Positions 1 through 8,999 of a stretch of DNA of 22,990 nucleotides are shown in pieces. Origin of the DNA: Blastomyces gilchristii SLH14081 (lineage: Eukaryota > Ascomycota > Eurotiomycetes > Onygenales > Ajellomycetaceae); assembly GCF_000003855.2 (NCBI RefSeq), contig NW_003101679.1, positions 1,239,628 through 1,262,617 of the forward strand, read 5' to 3'. A program made the position numbers and the translations under genes. Positions within the stretch are counted from its first letter, which is position 1; each line of letters begins with the position of its first letter. Under the pieces are notes generated by a model. The model was not told where the DNA came from. It searched no databases and worked only from the letters and a program-made list of their open reading frames with translations.

Positions 1-1607
1 TGAATTTTCACATATCACTTTCCACAAGGATCTGTCAAGGCAGAAAGTCTATTGATTATCATAATCAGACTTTCAAATACAGAGAGAGATTTTTGCTTCC
101 AGATTATGAGTCAGTTATATATAGCCTGTATAACATCAGTAGCTGATTACGAAGTTCAAGTTTGAGGGAATACTCAAGGAAATTTCACTGAACTCTTTCA
201 AAGTCTGTAAAACAGAGCCTTGAGAAGAATTCTGAGAGCATTCAAATCATCTCCTATTAAAGCAATAGAAGTTGAAGCTTCAATTCCTCCTCCTGCTATT
301 AGATTTGAAAAGGCCTGTATGAACTATGCTCTGAGAGTTGTAAAGATGAGCTCAAATCATATAATCAGAGAAAGAGTCTCTTCTTCATTTCCATCAATTA
401 ACTCTGGAAATGAACTGGATTGGAATAGATTTCTTGATTGAAATGAAAATAATTCTTCAAAGAAAATGCCTTCTCAACTGTACAGACTATACTCTCTGAT
501 TAAAAATCAATTTTCTTCTTTAAATGTTGAAAAAGTTGATCATGAGAAGTTATCTCCCTGGAAAGAAAAGCTTGAATCTCTTATAGACTTACAAATAAGT
601 GAACTATCAAAAGAGAAAGAATATGAACAGCATTTGAAGAGAATTTCTACAATCAATATAAAAGACTCTATTCTGGTTTATTCAGATGGCTCAAAAAATG
701 AGAACTTGAATAGATTAAGGCGCAGGCATTGCTTATATTGAAGATAATATTAATTTTATCTCAGATTTCTGGAATCTAGGCTCTGAATGTGAAGTCTTTG
801 ATGCTGAACTATTTGCAATAGTGAAAGCTTTCAAACTCATTGAAATAAAATCTCATAAAAGAGGAAATTGTTTGAAAGAGGCATGAATATTCTCTGATAG
901 TCAAGCTGCTTTAAAAAGACTTAGAAATAGTCAGATTCTTAATGATCAAATGAATCTTGAACTGATCTTAAACTCTGTTTTAAAAATTCAAAAGAGAAGA
1001 ACATCAAAGCTGAGAATTCATCTGCACTGGGTTCCTGCTCATATGAATATTCATGGCAATGAATTGGCTGATTCAGCTGCAAAAAAGGGTGCAGAATTGA
1101 GTAGATCTATTTCAAAAAATTGTGTCCTGGTCTTTTATAAAGAGAAAAATAAAGAATCTTGTTTAGATAAGTGGAATGAAAGCTGGAAGAAACAAAAGAA
1201 TAGAATACGTTATTTCAAGAATTGAAACAAAACCCAATTGGAAATCTTGTTCATTTAATGTAAAAGAAAATATTCTCATCGATAGTTCGCTTGAACTAGG
1301 GACATGGGTTTTTCAATTGTACATACAAAGGAATTTGATGATAGATTTGACTCCCATAAAAGGCTCATTCTGCAATACAAATGAGAATTCTGAGCATATT
1401 ATAATACACTGTGCATTATACAATAGTCTCAGAGCCAGATTGAAAGAGAAGTATGATCTAAATCAATTAAATATGAGATTCTTATTCTCAACTGAGACAG
1501 GAATTAAATACTTAATAGACTTTCTATCAGAAACTCAAGCAGCTACAAGAAAATGACTAAATTCAGAATTATCTGAACATGAAGAGGAGGAAATCAACCA
1601 GATATAG
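1..1607 (+). pseudogene. LINE ORF2 remnant: RT end, RNase H, zinc knuckle
   Basis: This is the C-terminal part of a LINE pol protein, which would copy element RNA at a nicked target. About 130-440 reads as the region after the RT palm (NRALRRILRAFKSSPIKAIE-type segment). RNase H follows at about 640-1110 with its acidic residues visible: VYSDGSK, then DAELFAI, then FSDSQAAL, then WVPAHMNIHGNELAD. A zinc-knuckle-like motif lies at about 1360-1415 (FCN...EHIIIHC); its first Cys reads Gly here but Cys in copies 2 and 3. The frame is broken by TGA codons at former Trp positions (for example 438-440) and by an extra A near 717-720, where copy 2 reads GATTAGGCGC and this copy GATTAAGGCGC. A second frame change lies near 1150. 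The final in-frame stop is TAG at 1605-1607, after a TGA at 1554. No functional product is expected. Confidence 0.85.
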
Positions 1608-1960
1608 TCTGTTAAAACAGCTATATACTATCTTTTAATAATTTGTTTTGTTACAGTCTTTCTTTACTTTATCTTTTCCTTTCAATTTCTTTCTATCTAT
1701 CTATTTAATGTGTCTATCTTTAAGACTGTGTTCTCTTTTCCTTTGTCATGATATTGTCAAATGATTTCAAAGTATCAGAAGATGTTAAAACACTGCAATT
1801 TGTAAACAGTTTTTGTATTCTGAGCTGGAATTTTCTGATTTTGCATATCTGAAATTGATGAATGTATAATAGTTAACTTTACAGATATAGGAAAAACCCT
1901 GAGAACTAAAAGTTCTCAGGTAGATGTCATAGTCTCTGACTGCATACATCTATAATTGAA
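1608..1960 (+). other. LINE 3' UTR
   Basis: This non-coding stretch between the pol stop and the AAT tail is repeated at 21908-22260 and, inverted, at about 22330-22690. Very few differences separate the copies, which suggests constraint or recent amplification. It begins with a T-rich tract (about 1640-1745) and ends with two hairpins described separately. No open frame of note is present. Confidence 0.75.
1898..1920 (+). other. LINE 3' stem-loop, copy 1
   Basis: CCTGAGAACT-AAA-AGTTCTCAGG forms a perfect 10-bp stem with a 3-base loop. A second, weaker hairpin follows immediately (TAGATGT ... ACATCTA, about 1921-1952). Both lie just upstream of the AAT tail. In several LINE groups the RT recognises a 3' stem-loop next to short tandem repeats to begin target-primed reverse transcription, and the position here fits that role. 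Equivalent hairpins lie at 22198-22220 and, inverted, at 22379-22401. Confidence 0.7.
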
Positions 1961-1997
1961 GAATAATAATAATAATATTAATAATAATAAATATTAT
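1960..1997 (+). repeat. AAT/TAA-rich LINE tail
   Basis: An imperfect (AAT)n array closes LINE copy 1. Similar arrays close copy 2 (about 22260-22278) and copy 3 (inverted, about 22319-22338). A trinucleotide tail instead of poly(A) fits LINEs of the I/Tad type. Confidence 0.7.
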
Positions 1998-2029
1998 CAT
2001 TCAGGTCTTCTTTCAGAACTCTGTTTTCA

Positions 2030-2745
2030 CAGATCTTAATTCATATCATAATTTCATGAAGTACTGTAAGTAGTTTTTATCAGATTTCTCATCTCTTTTT
2101 CTAATATTGATGATTATGATTCAGATGTTCTCTGTTCAGCTTATAAAGTTCTTCAACTTGTTCTCTAGATAGGTCTTGAGAATAGATTAGTGAGATCTCT
2201 CATGATCATTCTCTAGATAATTCAGTCAGTTCTTGACTTCAGTGTAATAGAGGTTTATTATTGCATAAATGACAGCTTCTTCATCTTTCATGTTATACAG
2301 TCAGACTTGTAAGTCAATTTCAAATATAAACTTGCAAAAGCTTTTATAGATTGTGGTTTGATAAGTGATCTTAAGTAATTGTAGCTTAAGAAAGTTTCTT
2401 TTCAGTTTATGAGTATCTCTGAAGATTATGTCTAGAGACTCAGTTTGAGAGTGTTTACAGACAGTAAGCATTTCTTGTAGAAAAATAGCTTGATTCTGTA
2501 AGAGATGCTCAAGAATGTTCTTCACTAAGATTGATTTATTCATGAATTCAGAGAGTTTCTCTGTCACAGATACAGAGAATGATGTTCTGTGAGTAATTAA
2601 TAAGTTCTCTGAGACTTCTTTTATGAGAGTTATTCATGATTCAGATGACTGCTTCTGAGTGTCTGCAGTCAGGTTCACAGAGATTGAAGTATATGAGTTT
2701 CTAGTTCTTTCAGTTATAATGAGTGATTGCTGACTGACTGAGCTT
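2030..2745 (-). pseudogene. Gag-like relic of an LTR retroelement
   Basis: Read on the minus strand from about 2700, this gives a mostly open frame whose longest uninterrupted part is 2301-2567. It is rich in Lys, Glu and hydrophobic residues, including KLSEFMNKS, HKLKRNFLKLQLLKITYQT and KDEEAVIYAI. The pattern resembles the N-terminal half of a fungal gag, but I see no diagnostic zinc knuckle here. Its start lies about 30-150 bases inside an LTR-like sequence (3007 to 2750 on the minus strand), the normal position of gag. The remainder would lie beyond LINE copy 1, which sits at its left end. Both the assignment to gag and the superfamily are uncertain. Confidence 0.4.
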
Positions 2746-2749
2746 GAAA

Positions 2750-3007
2750 TGTAAGAATAAGTGCTTGTAGATGATTATTCAGGTGTTTATAGCTTGATGT
2801 GATATGTACTGTTAACTACTAGAAGTATTCATGATAGAAAGATAAAATGTAGAGATTAAATGTATAATAGCATTCAAGCTGAGTTATGAAAAGTATTCAT
2901 GAACTCCAGTCTATATAGTTGTGTGTAGCCAAGGGCTGCTAACTCTATTGATTACATGAGAGATAGAAATAGAGGTAAAGAATCCGCGAGGAGCAGGATT
3001 TCTTACA
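2750..3007 (-). repeat. LTR-like sequence next to the gag-like relic
   Basis: The sequence is bounded by TGTAAGAA and TTCTTACA, that is, by TG...CA ends with 8-base inverted termini, and is 258 bp long. A TATATAG box is present at 2912-2918. The minus strand is preferred because a gag-like frame follows on that side. The plus orientation cannot be excluded, because a 22-base sequence complementary to the LTR follows at 3008-3029. The part 2750-2984 is repeated inverted at 3038-3272. Confidence 0.5.
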
Positions 3008-3029
3008 TTAGCAGCCCTTGGCTACACAC
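2921..3029. repeat. Perfect 22-base inverted repeat, 109-bp unit
   Basis: GTGTGTAGCCAAGGGCTGCT (plus AA) at 2921-2942 has its exact reverse complement at 3008-3029. A third, mutated version of the motif lies at 3080-3101 in the right palindrome arm (TTAGCGGCCCTTGACTACAC). Unlike most of the window this motif has kept its GC pairs. The 109-bp unit could be a tiny TIR element, a primer-binding complement, or a by-product of LTR rearrangement. Confidence 0.6.
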
Positions 3030-3272
3030 TTCTTATAGATTCTTTACCTCTATTTCTATCTCTTATATAATCAATAGAGTTAGCGGCCCTTGACTACACA
3101 CAACTATATAGACTGAAGTTCACAAATACTACTCATAACTTAGCTTGAATGCTATTATACATCTGACCTCTACATTTTATCTTTCTACTGTGAATACTTC
3201 TAGTAGTTAACAGTACATATCATGTCAAGCTGTAAACACCCGAATAATCGCCTGCGAGCACTTATTCTTACA

Positions 3273-3530
3273 AATAGCTAGATACTGACTTCTCATCAAA
3301 GAAGTCAGTGATTCATTTTTCTTCTACTGAAATATATATAAGAGTTACTGTATTTCTTATACAATCTTCTTAGTATACTAAGTATCATATCTGTGATATT
3401 CTTGCAATAACTCTGTAGTCTACAAGCTCACTATTTAAGCAAGATAGTCAAGCTCACTTATACAGCTTCTCAATAACTATCTTTATATAATATCACTGAC
3501 TAGTCATCACTTCAGTTCTATTACATTACA
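3273..3530 (-). repeat. Gypsy-1 LTR-like copy, inverted to copy A
   Basis: These 258 bases are the reverse complement of 14900-15159, which follows the 3' end of Gypsy-1 copy A. On the minus strand the repeat starts TGTAATG (TGTAACG in the other copy) at 3530. It contains the perfect palindrome CTTAGTATACTAAG (3369-3382) and a 10-bp-stem hairpin at 3284-3309. It occupies the position of a 5' LTR but points the wrong way. Confidence 0.65.
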
Positions 3531-3640
3531 ATTCAAATCACTCAATCTGATTATAAGTTTAAATCAGTTAAGCTTTAACAGACTAATATAATCTCATACA
3601 TCTATGCTAAGACTGACCTGATCTTACTCTCTGAGAAAAA
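3531..3640 (+). other. Leader of Gypsy-1 copy A
   Basis: This AT-rich stretch lies between the inverted LTR-like repeat and the first recognisable gag frame. I see no primer-binding site that I can assign to a tRNA. Confidence 0.35.
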
Positions 3641-4768
3641 CTTCACATTATTCTCTAGAGTGTGTACATCTCTATCTCAGTAAAAATTCAAGATTTCTGA
3701 ACTCACTGTACACTTTGCTATAAGTTCTTCAACTGCTCTGTCACTGCTGTGACCTCTACACATCTATATCTATTATAAAGATAGAGAGATTAAGATCAGA
3801 GATTCTTCAAGATATAAGAGAAATACATTGTCTGAATTTCACAGCTTTATCTATACTCTTGAACAGAAATTCCACCTTAATCTGAGTCAGTATAATACTC
3901 ATGAGATATAAGTAATATACACTGTCAATCTTCTTGAAGACATCTCTGCAACTACTTGAGTTATTAAGAAGAGAGAGCTTGAGTATACTGATACTGCAAT
4001 GACTTAAGAAGAATTCAAGAACTTTCTACTGAATCAAATTAAAGATCACTGCAACTGCAGCTTCACAGCAGCACAGTAGTTTAACTTATTATATTAATAA
4101 GATAATAAGAATTCTTTCAATTTCAATACAAGATTTAAAGAATATTGAGAGAAATTAACTGATGATTTGAATTAATTAAAGATATAGCTTTATCTTACAA
4201 AGCTGACTCACAAGATGCAGATAATAATATCACAGTACCAGAGTTTATCAATTAATTACACTGAGCTTGTCAACCTAACTTTTCAGATCTATTTGAATAA
4301 TCAATTCTCTGAGAAAAAGATCAATAAGATCTCTTCTAAGTAATTAATAATAGAATCTAAACAGTGCTGTGACAGCTTCAGTGCAGAGAAAGTAAAGAAG
4401 AATTTCAAGTATTCTGATTCTTCACTCACTGTGAAGAAATATTAAAAAAGATTTAACAAAGATCTCTATTTTAACTGTAGAGCTGGTAATTACTATACTA
4501 GTGATTATAAGAAGCTGAAGAAGAGAAGAAACTGAGAAGATATCTTCTTAAAGTTAACTTCTCTTCTGACAAATATATCTGCAGAAGATAAAGAAGAGAA
4601 AGAAATAAAGAATTGATAATTCTCACATCTCTGAGTTCATATTACAATCATAATAAATACTCTGAATGAGAAGATATCAGTGAGATGTCTACTCAACTTC
4701 AGAGTAAATATTAACTTCATATTCTATTTCTTTTCTTTGATGAAGAGTTAAAAGAAGATAAATCTGTC
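3640..4768 (+). pseudogene. Gypsy-1 copy A gag relic
   Basis: Reading through stops gives a gag protein ending in a nucleic-acid-binding knuckle. The segment HSFIYTLEQKF to NLLEDISA (about 3840-3950) and the region NTRFKEY to LTKLTHKMQ (about 4115-4220) look like the helical capsid part. At about 4465-4515 a CCHC knuckle is recognisable as YFNC-RAGN-Y-YTSD-Y: the second Cys survives, while the first and third Cys and the His have become Tyr, each by one G-to-A or C-to-T change. The frame continues to about 4768, where the 506-bp DNA element is inserted. TGA and TAA stops occur at former Trp, Arg and Gln codons. Nucleic-acid binding would be lost even without the stops. Confidence 0.75.
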
Positions 4769-5274
4769 TAGACTGACCGTGTGACCGTGTCTGAGACCAG
4801 AACTAGATTTTTTGATAGTCTCATTATCAATTCGACTGATCTCATTACACGGTTTTAACATTAGATAGTAGTTTCATACTGTCCCAGTGAGACTTACTGT
4901 CTACTCTTGTCACATTTTCCAAATAAGACCATGATTTTCACTTCTCAATTTAAATTATTTTTATTGCTTTAAATGACTTTAAATCTCATTTGAGTGTTAT
5001 CAAAAAGCGTTACTTTTTAAAAAATTAAAAATAGTCTAAAAAAAACCTTAAAATGTCTAAAAATAGTAACTTTATGCCAAGAATGAGACTAAATGAGACC
5101 AAATGAGATCACTTTCTCATTTTTTTCAAGTCATGATTTCATTTTAAGATCTGATATATAGTCACTTTACATGTTTTCTTGATAGTCAGTCCCAGCGGGA
5201 TTCACGCCAAGAAATGTATGAGATCAGACCAAATGAGATCAAATGTGAAATTCATAGTCTCAGTAGCCAGTCTA
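4769..5274 (+). mobile_element. 506-bp hAT-like non-autonomous element, copy A
   Basis: The ends read TAGACTGACCG and, on the other strand, TAGACTGGCTA (TAGACTGGCCG in the second copy), so the terminal inverted repeats are short and imperfect. Flanks are AATCTGTC (4761-4768) and GATCTGTC (5275-5282), an 8-bp target duplication with one G-to-A change. A second copy of exactly the same length lies inverted at 16510-17015. There is no coding capacity. The centre is made of A/T runs (about 5010-5060). An 8-bp duplication and TAG-type ends suit the hAT superfamily; a Mutator-like origin is possible. It split Gypsy-1 copy A between gag and protease. Confidence 0.82.
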
Positions 5275-5282
5275 GATCTGTC

Positions 5283-6586
5283 AGATTATATAAAATTTAC
5301 TGATGAAATAAAGTATCACTGTTTTAATATAATTTAAGTGAAGTGTGTGATTACAGACTTAGAAGAAATCTTTAAGAAGAGCAGTCTGCTTCTTTATACT
5401 ATTAATATCATAGATAAAAATGTCATTCTAGATCTTCTATAATTGAGAGAAAACAATTCTTTCATTGACTGAGTCACTCAGATATAGCAGTACTGTCTCA
5501 CTAATGAAGAGACAGTGATAGAGAAATCTGAAGAGTTTCATCAGAAGAATCTTGAGAAAAAGATAGAGTTAATATACTGTATAGCAGGTGATTGAGACTT
5601 GAGAATAGATAAAGAAGTCATCACTCTCACTGCAAGATTAGCAGCAGTATCTGTTATTAAAGATGAATATATATAATATCTCTTTACAGATTATAAGAAT
5701 GTCTTTTCAGAAAGAAAAGCAGTGAAGTTTTCTGATATCAAGATATAATATAAGATTTGTCTTAAAGACAGTATAACAGCACTGTACAGATCTCTTTATA
5801 ACTTATCTGTAAAGAAATTGAATGTTCTGTATAAATATCTTGAGAAAGTATAATTGAAGAACTGAATACACTTATCAAAGAGTTCAGCAGAAGCATCTAT
5901 ACTCTTTGTACTTAAAAAGAATGATAGACTATGTCTATGCATAGACTATAGAGATCTCAATAAGATGACAGTTAAGAATTACTATTTATTATTATTAATT
6001 AACAAGATAATTGATTGATTATCTGAAGTAAAGATATTCTCAAAGATTGATATACAGAATATCTATTATAGAATCAGAGTTAATGAATATAATGTTTGAA
6101 AAACAGCTTTTCATATCAAGTACAGTAATTTTAAATATCTTATTTTATCTTTTAATCTTTGTAATACTTCAGTCATTTTTCAGATCTATATAAATGAGAC
6201 ACTGCAGGGCCTTGTCAATATCTTCTGTATAGTATACTTAGACAACATTCTAATCTTCTCAAAAATGAAGAAAGAACATGATACTCATATTTAAAAAGTA
6301 TTGAGTCACTTGAGACAGTATCAACTCTATATAAACACTGAAAAATACTTATTCTACATACAGAAGATTGATTTCTTAGATTATATTATTGAGATGAATG
6401 ACATTTCAATGAATAGAAGCTGAGTCTCTGTTATTGAGAACTGATCAGTGCTGTGAATGTACTGTGAGATACAGATATTTCTAGAATTTATAAATTTCTA
6501 CAGACAATTCATCTATATATATTTATAAATTACTGCCTCTCTTACAGATCTGTTAAAGAGAAGTGTGAAAGACAGAAAAATAAGAC
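5283..6586 (+). pseudogene. Gypsy-1 copy A protease and RT relic, first part
   Basis: This is the 5' half of the pol polyprotein (aspartic protease then reverse transcriptase), which would copy the element RNA in virus-like particles. The protease is poorly preserved; its end is suggested near 5405-5460 (NVILDLLXLRENN). The region before RT reads FTDYKNVFSERKAVKF (about 5680-5725). The RT palm is clear: LFVLKKNDRLCLCIDYRDLNKMTVKN at 5905-5980, then KIFSKIDIQN, KTAFHIKYSNFKYL and YINETLQGLV. The catalytic box is YLDN at 6235-6246 (the second Asp, 6244-6246, is now Asn by G-to-A). The relic stops at 6586 because Gypsy-2 is inserted there, and it resumes at 12371. Former Trp codons are TGA, for example in ENX at 6440. 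Confidence 0.85.
6582..6586 (+). repeat. 5-bp target duplication of Gypsy-2, left
   Basis: AAGAC lies immediately before the 5' LTR and is repeated at 12366-12370 immediately after the 3' LTR. Five bases is the usual duplication for Gypsy integrases. Confidence 0.85.
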
Positions 6587-6919
6587 TGTGGCAGGCTGCG
6601 CCCGATCAATCATATAGACTATTCCATTACACTTCATAGATTCTTCCATTCCCGATCACCGATCCTCGGCCACTACGAACGCGCGTAATGTACGCTCCGA
6701 TTCTCAGTCATTTCTGATCACCGATCCTCAGCCACTACAAACGCGCGTATATTCTTCCGCCCCGAAGCTCCACCGCGTACACCATCACATACATGTATAA
6801 ATATCCATCTTAATTGTCAATTCTCACACTTTCTCTTTCTTTTCTTCTTTAACATTTTTATCTTTGTTATATAAGACCTATCAATATTATATCAATCTAT
6901 TCAGTGTAGACCTCTTACA
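6587..6919 (+). repeat. Gypsy-2 5' LTR
   Basis: It starts TGTGGCAGGCTGCGCC and ends CCTCTTACA, giving TG...CA ends. TGTATAAATA at about 6794-6803 is a likely TATA box, followed by a CT-rich tract typical of a fungal transcription start. GC-rich patches survive (for example around 6715-6780), unlike the internal region. It differs from the 3' LTR only by transitions. Confidence 0.92.
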
Positions 6920-6932
6920 CTATAAAAATGTT
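6851..6932 (+). promoter_or_regulatory. Possible self-priming pair in Gypsy-2
   Basis: ATAAAAATGTT at 6922-6932, two bases after the 5' LTR, is the exact complement of AACATTTTTAT at 6851-6861 inside the LTR, about 50 bases downstream of the TATA box. In the yeast element Tf1 an 11-base site just after the LTR pairs with the 5' end of its own mRNA to prime reverse transcription. The layout here matches, but the match is AT-rich and could be chance. Confidence 0.4.
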
Positions 6933-7259
6933 CATCATCTTCTTATTAGAAAATAATTATTCACACATTGTCTTCTCATTAGAAATGATTATTTATTAAG
7001 AGATATTCAAACATGTAACAACATATAAGAAATAGAGAAACAGTCAAACAGTTAAACAGACACTGAGTCTTCAGATAGAAGCTTGCTTACCAGTCATTCT
7101 GACCCTGTAATAAGATCTTACAAAGAGAATAAGATCTTATAAGAGAATGTCAGTGAAAGACTCAAGAGTTCTGATACTCAGATGTATCAGAATACAATTA
7201 CACTTCTTCAGATTTCACAGATACCACACATCTGATAAAATAATATAATCATGTCTAAT
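6933..7259 (+). other. Gypsy-2 leader
   Basis: This untranslated leader lies between the LTR and gag. It holds no open frame and no tRNA-complementary primer site that I can recognise. The near-repeat CTTATTAGAAAATAATTATT / CTCATTAGAAATGATTATTT at about 6942-6995 is a short tandem duplication. Confidence 0.4.
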
Positions 7260-8405
7260 AATAATATGAGAGAACCCTCAAGCGTGAGTATAGAGATGAT
7301 ATCACAGTGACTTCAAGTAATGTTGAAATTATAACAGCAACAGATAGCAGACATGTATGTGACTCAATAACTTCAATATAAAGAGATTTAATGATTAACT
7401 CATGTGATTTTAACATCTACAGAATTAAATACAAAAGCACTGAAAGAATACTTAGATGCTCTCATATATTTTAATACTTTCAATCTCACTCTCTACTCAT
7501 CATAGAGGATGGAAATGCTTGTAAAACTGAGTATAGATGAAGATTTCATCAGTTCATTAATCAATCAAGATTGATATATTAATGAATAATTGAAAGATTA
7601 TATGAAACAGAAGTTTCATTTATGAATAAAAGTATGTGAACCAGTGTTATGAATATCTGACAATATTATCAAATATCTTGATATTCTGTTTCAAGACACT
7701 GTTATACAATAGAAAGTATTAGATTGATTACAGAGCATCTGACAGAGAAACACTTCTCTTACAACATTCATTTCTGATTTCAATATCAAGATTCTAGAAG
7801 CAGGTAGTCAATCTTGAAAGAATTAAATGAAGATTAGCATGCTCAAGAAGACATTGACTTTCAAACTCTTACAGACTCTTGTAAGTGTAGACAAAGATCA
7901 GACTTATAAAGACTTCTGCACACAGCTCTGAATATTGAACAACTGTCTTATCAAGCTCAAGAGTATACAGAACAGTAACAGAAGACATTACACTCACACA
8001 TCTATGCTGAGAAATAACTCAGCTACTCACACACCTGCACTGAAGAATAACAATGATGCAGATGTCATGAATTGAGTAGACTTGAATATCTACACATAAG
8101 CAAGAGTTTCTGCTGCTTGAACAGGCTTCTGAGTTTCTGAGATCACTTCTGAAGAAGTCACTAATTGATGTCAACATGAAGTGTGTATCAACTGTAATTA
8201 ATCAGAACACATTACTTTCAACTACTGATTAATCTATATGTCTTCACACTTGAGAGAAAGATCAGTGTCTGTCTATGTCAATCACATTGCAGTGAAGAAA
8301 GATTCAGAAGATAACTACAAGAATACTCTGATGAAACAGAGAAAAGATTAGCTTCTATTCAAATTCACAAACAGAAGCTTAAAGAGGTTGAATAATAATA
8401 ATTTG
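7260..8405 (+). pseudogene. Gypsy-2 gag relic
   Basis: The structural gag protein is readable only in pieces, for example STELNTKALKEYLDALIYFN at about 7415-7480. The best marker is the knuckle at 8184-8225, which reads C-IN-C-N(stop)SE-H-ITFN-Y: the CCHC spacing C-x2-C-x4-H-x4-C is intact, but the last Cys is now Tyr (TAC) and one position is TAA. After it, a charged tail leads into the protease. The start codon cannot be fixed. Confidence 0.7.
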
Positions 8406-8410
8406 AAGAG

Positions 8411-8760
8411 AAGATAACAATGAATGCAATTCTTGTATCTACTGTGATTAATAATATGTATAATATGAAAGTCATGATAGACAGCAGTCTATGTCACTAT
8501 ATAATAATAAAATCTTCAGTTGTAAGACATCATAATCTTCAGTGTATTTCTTTATTAAAATCTCAACTTCTCACAGAATTTGATAATCTGAAAGATGTTT
8601 GTACTCATTACATGATGAAACTAAACATAGATGTGAGAGAACATCAATGTGAAGATGCCTATATATATAAAGTTGATAATCTTGATTATAATCTTATATT
8701 AGAACTTGTCTAGCTATCTGAACAAGGCATCTTGCTGAATGCTTGAAAAAGAAGCTTGAT
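8411..8760 (+). pseudogene. Gypsy-2 aspartic protease relic
   Basis: A retropepsin-like domain is open from 8420 to 8713. The catalytic motif is visible as VMIDSSLCHYIIIKSSV, with the Asp codon at 8480-8482; the usual DSG/DTG now reads DSS. A second conserved stretch, DNLDYNLILELV, at the end matches the flap-distal part that ends in the ILG-like motif. This protease would process gag-pol. It is cut from what follows by TAG at 8711-8713. Confidence 0.75.
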
Positions 8761-8999
8761 ATTCTCTAATAATGATAGAATTCATGAAGATGATATTCAT
8801 AAGACTATAAATCTTACACAGATCTCTGTCAACACTTATAAAATACTCTGAAAAAGAAGTCATTATCAAAATTATCAACAGAGTTGCTGACAAGTTCATC
8901 AACAGCAGAATCATATATCAATCTATTTCATCAGTCTGGTTAATATCAAAAAGACTCTAGAAAAGTTATCTTATATTACAATAACAGATTCTCATACAA

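Larger units (their letters stand above)
1..1997 (+). mobile_element. Tad/I-like LINE, copy 1 (3' portion)
   Basis: This non-LTR retrotransposon fragment enters from the left edge of the window and runs to an AAT-rich tail. It carries, in order, the last part of the reverse transcriptase, an RNase H domain, a zinc-knuckle-like motif, a 3' UTR of about 350 bases with two hairpins, and a trinucleotide tail at about 1960-1997. Two further copies lie in the window: 20821-22277 on the same strand and 22319-22990 inverted. The copies are nearly identical over the 3' UTR, so the family was recently active compared with the Gypsy relics. RNase H downstream of RT is typical of the Tad and I groups, and fungal context favours Tad. 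The 5' end is outside the window. Confidence 0.88.
2750..3272. repeat. Large palindrome, 235-bp arms
   Basis: The left arm 2750-2984 and the right arm 3038-3272 are reverse complements of equal length without visible gaps, separated by a 53-base spacer. I count roughly 25 mismatches, nearly all transitions, as expected if identical sequences were later mutated by a C-to-T process. The arms are two LTR-like copies placed head to head. The right one lacks the outer 23 bases and is preceded by TTAGCAGCCCTTGGCTACAC at 3008. Confidence 0.85.

Noticed and set aside
1960..1997. Telomeric or centromeric satellite
   Set aside because: The AAT array is short and appears at the 3' end of every LINE copy, so it is the element tail.
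4769..5274. Tc1/mariner MITE with TA duplication
   Set aside because: TA sits at both ends, but the flanks match for 8 bases outside TAGACTG...CAGTCTA in both copies, which fits hAT better.
8714..8914. Open frame on the minus strand
   Set aside because: It lies opposite the Gypsy-2 protease-RT spacer; gag-pol order on the plus strand explains the sequence.
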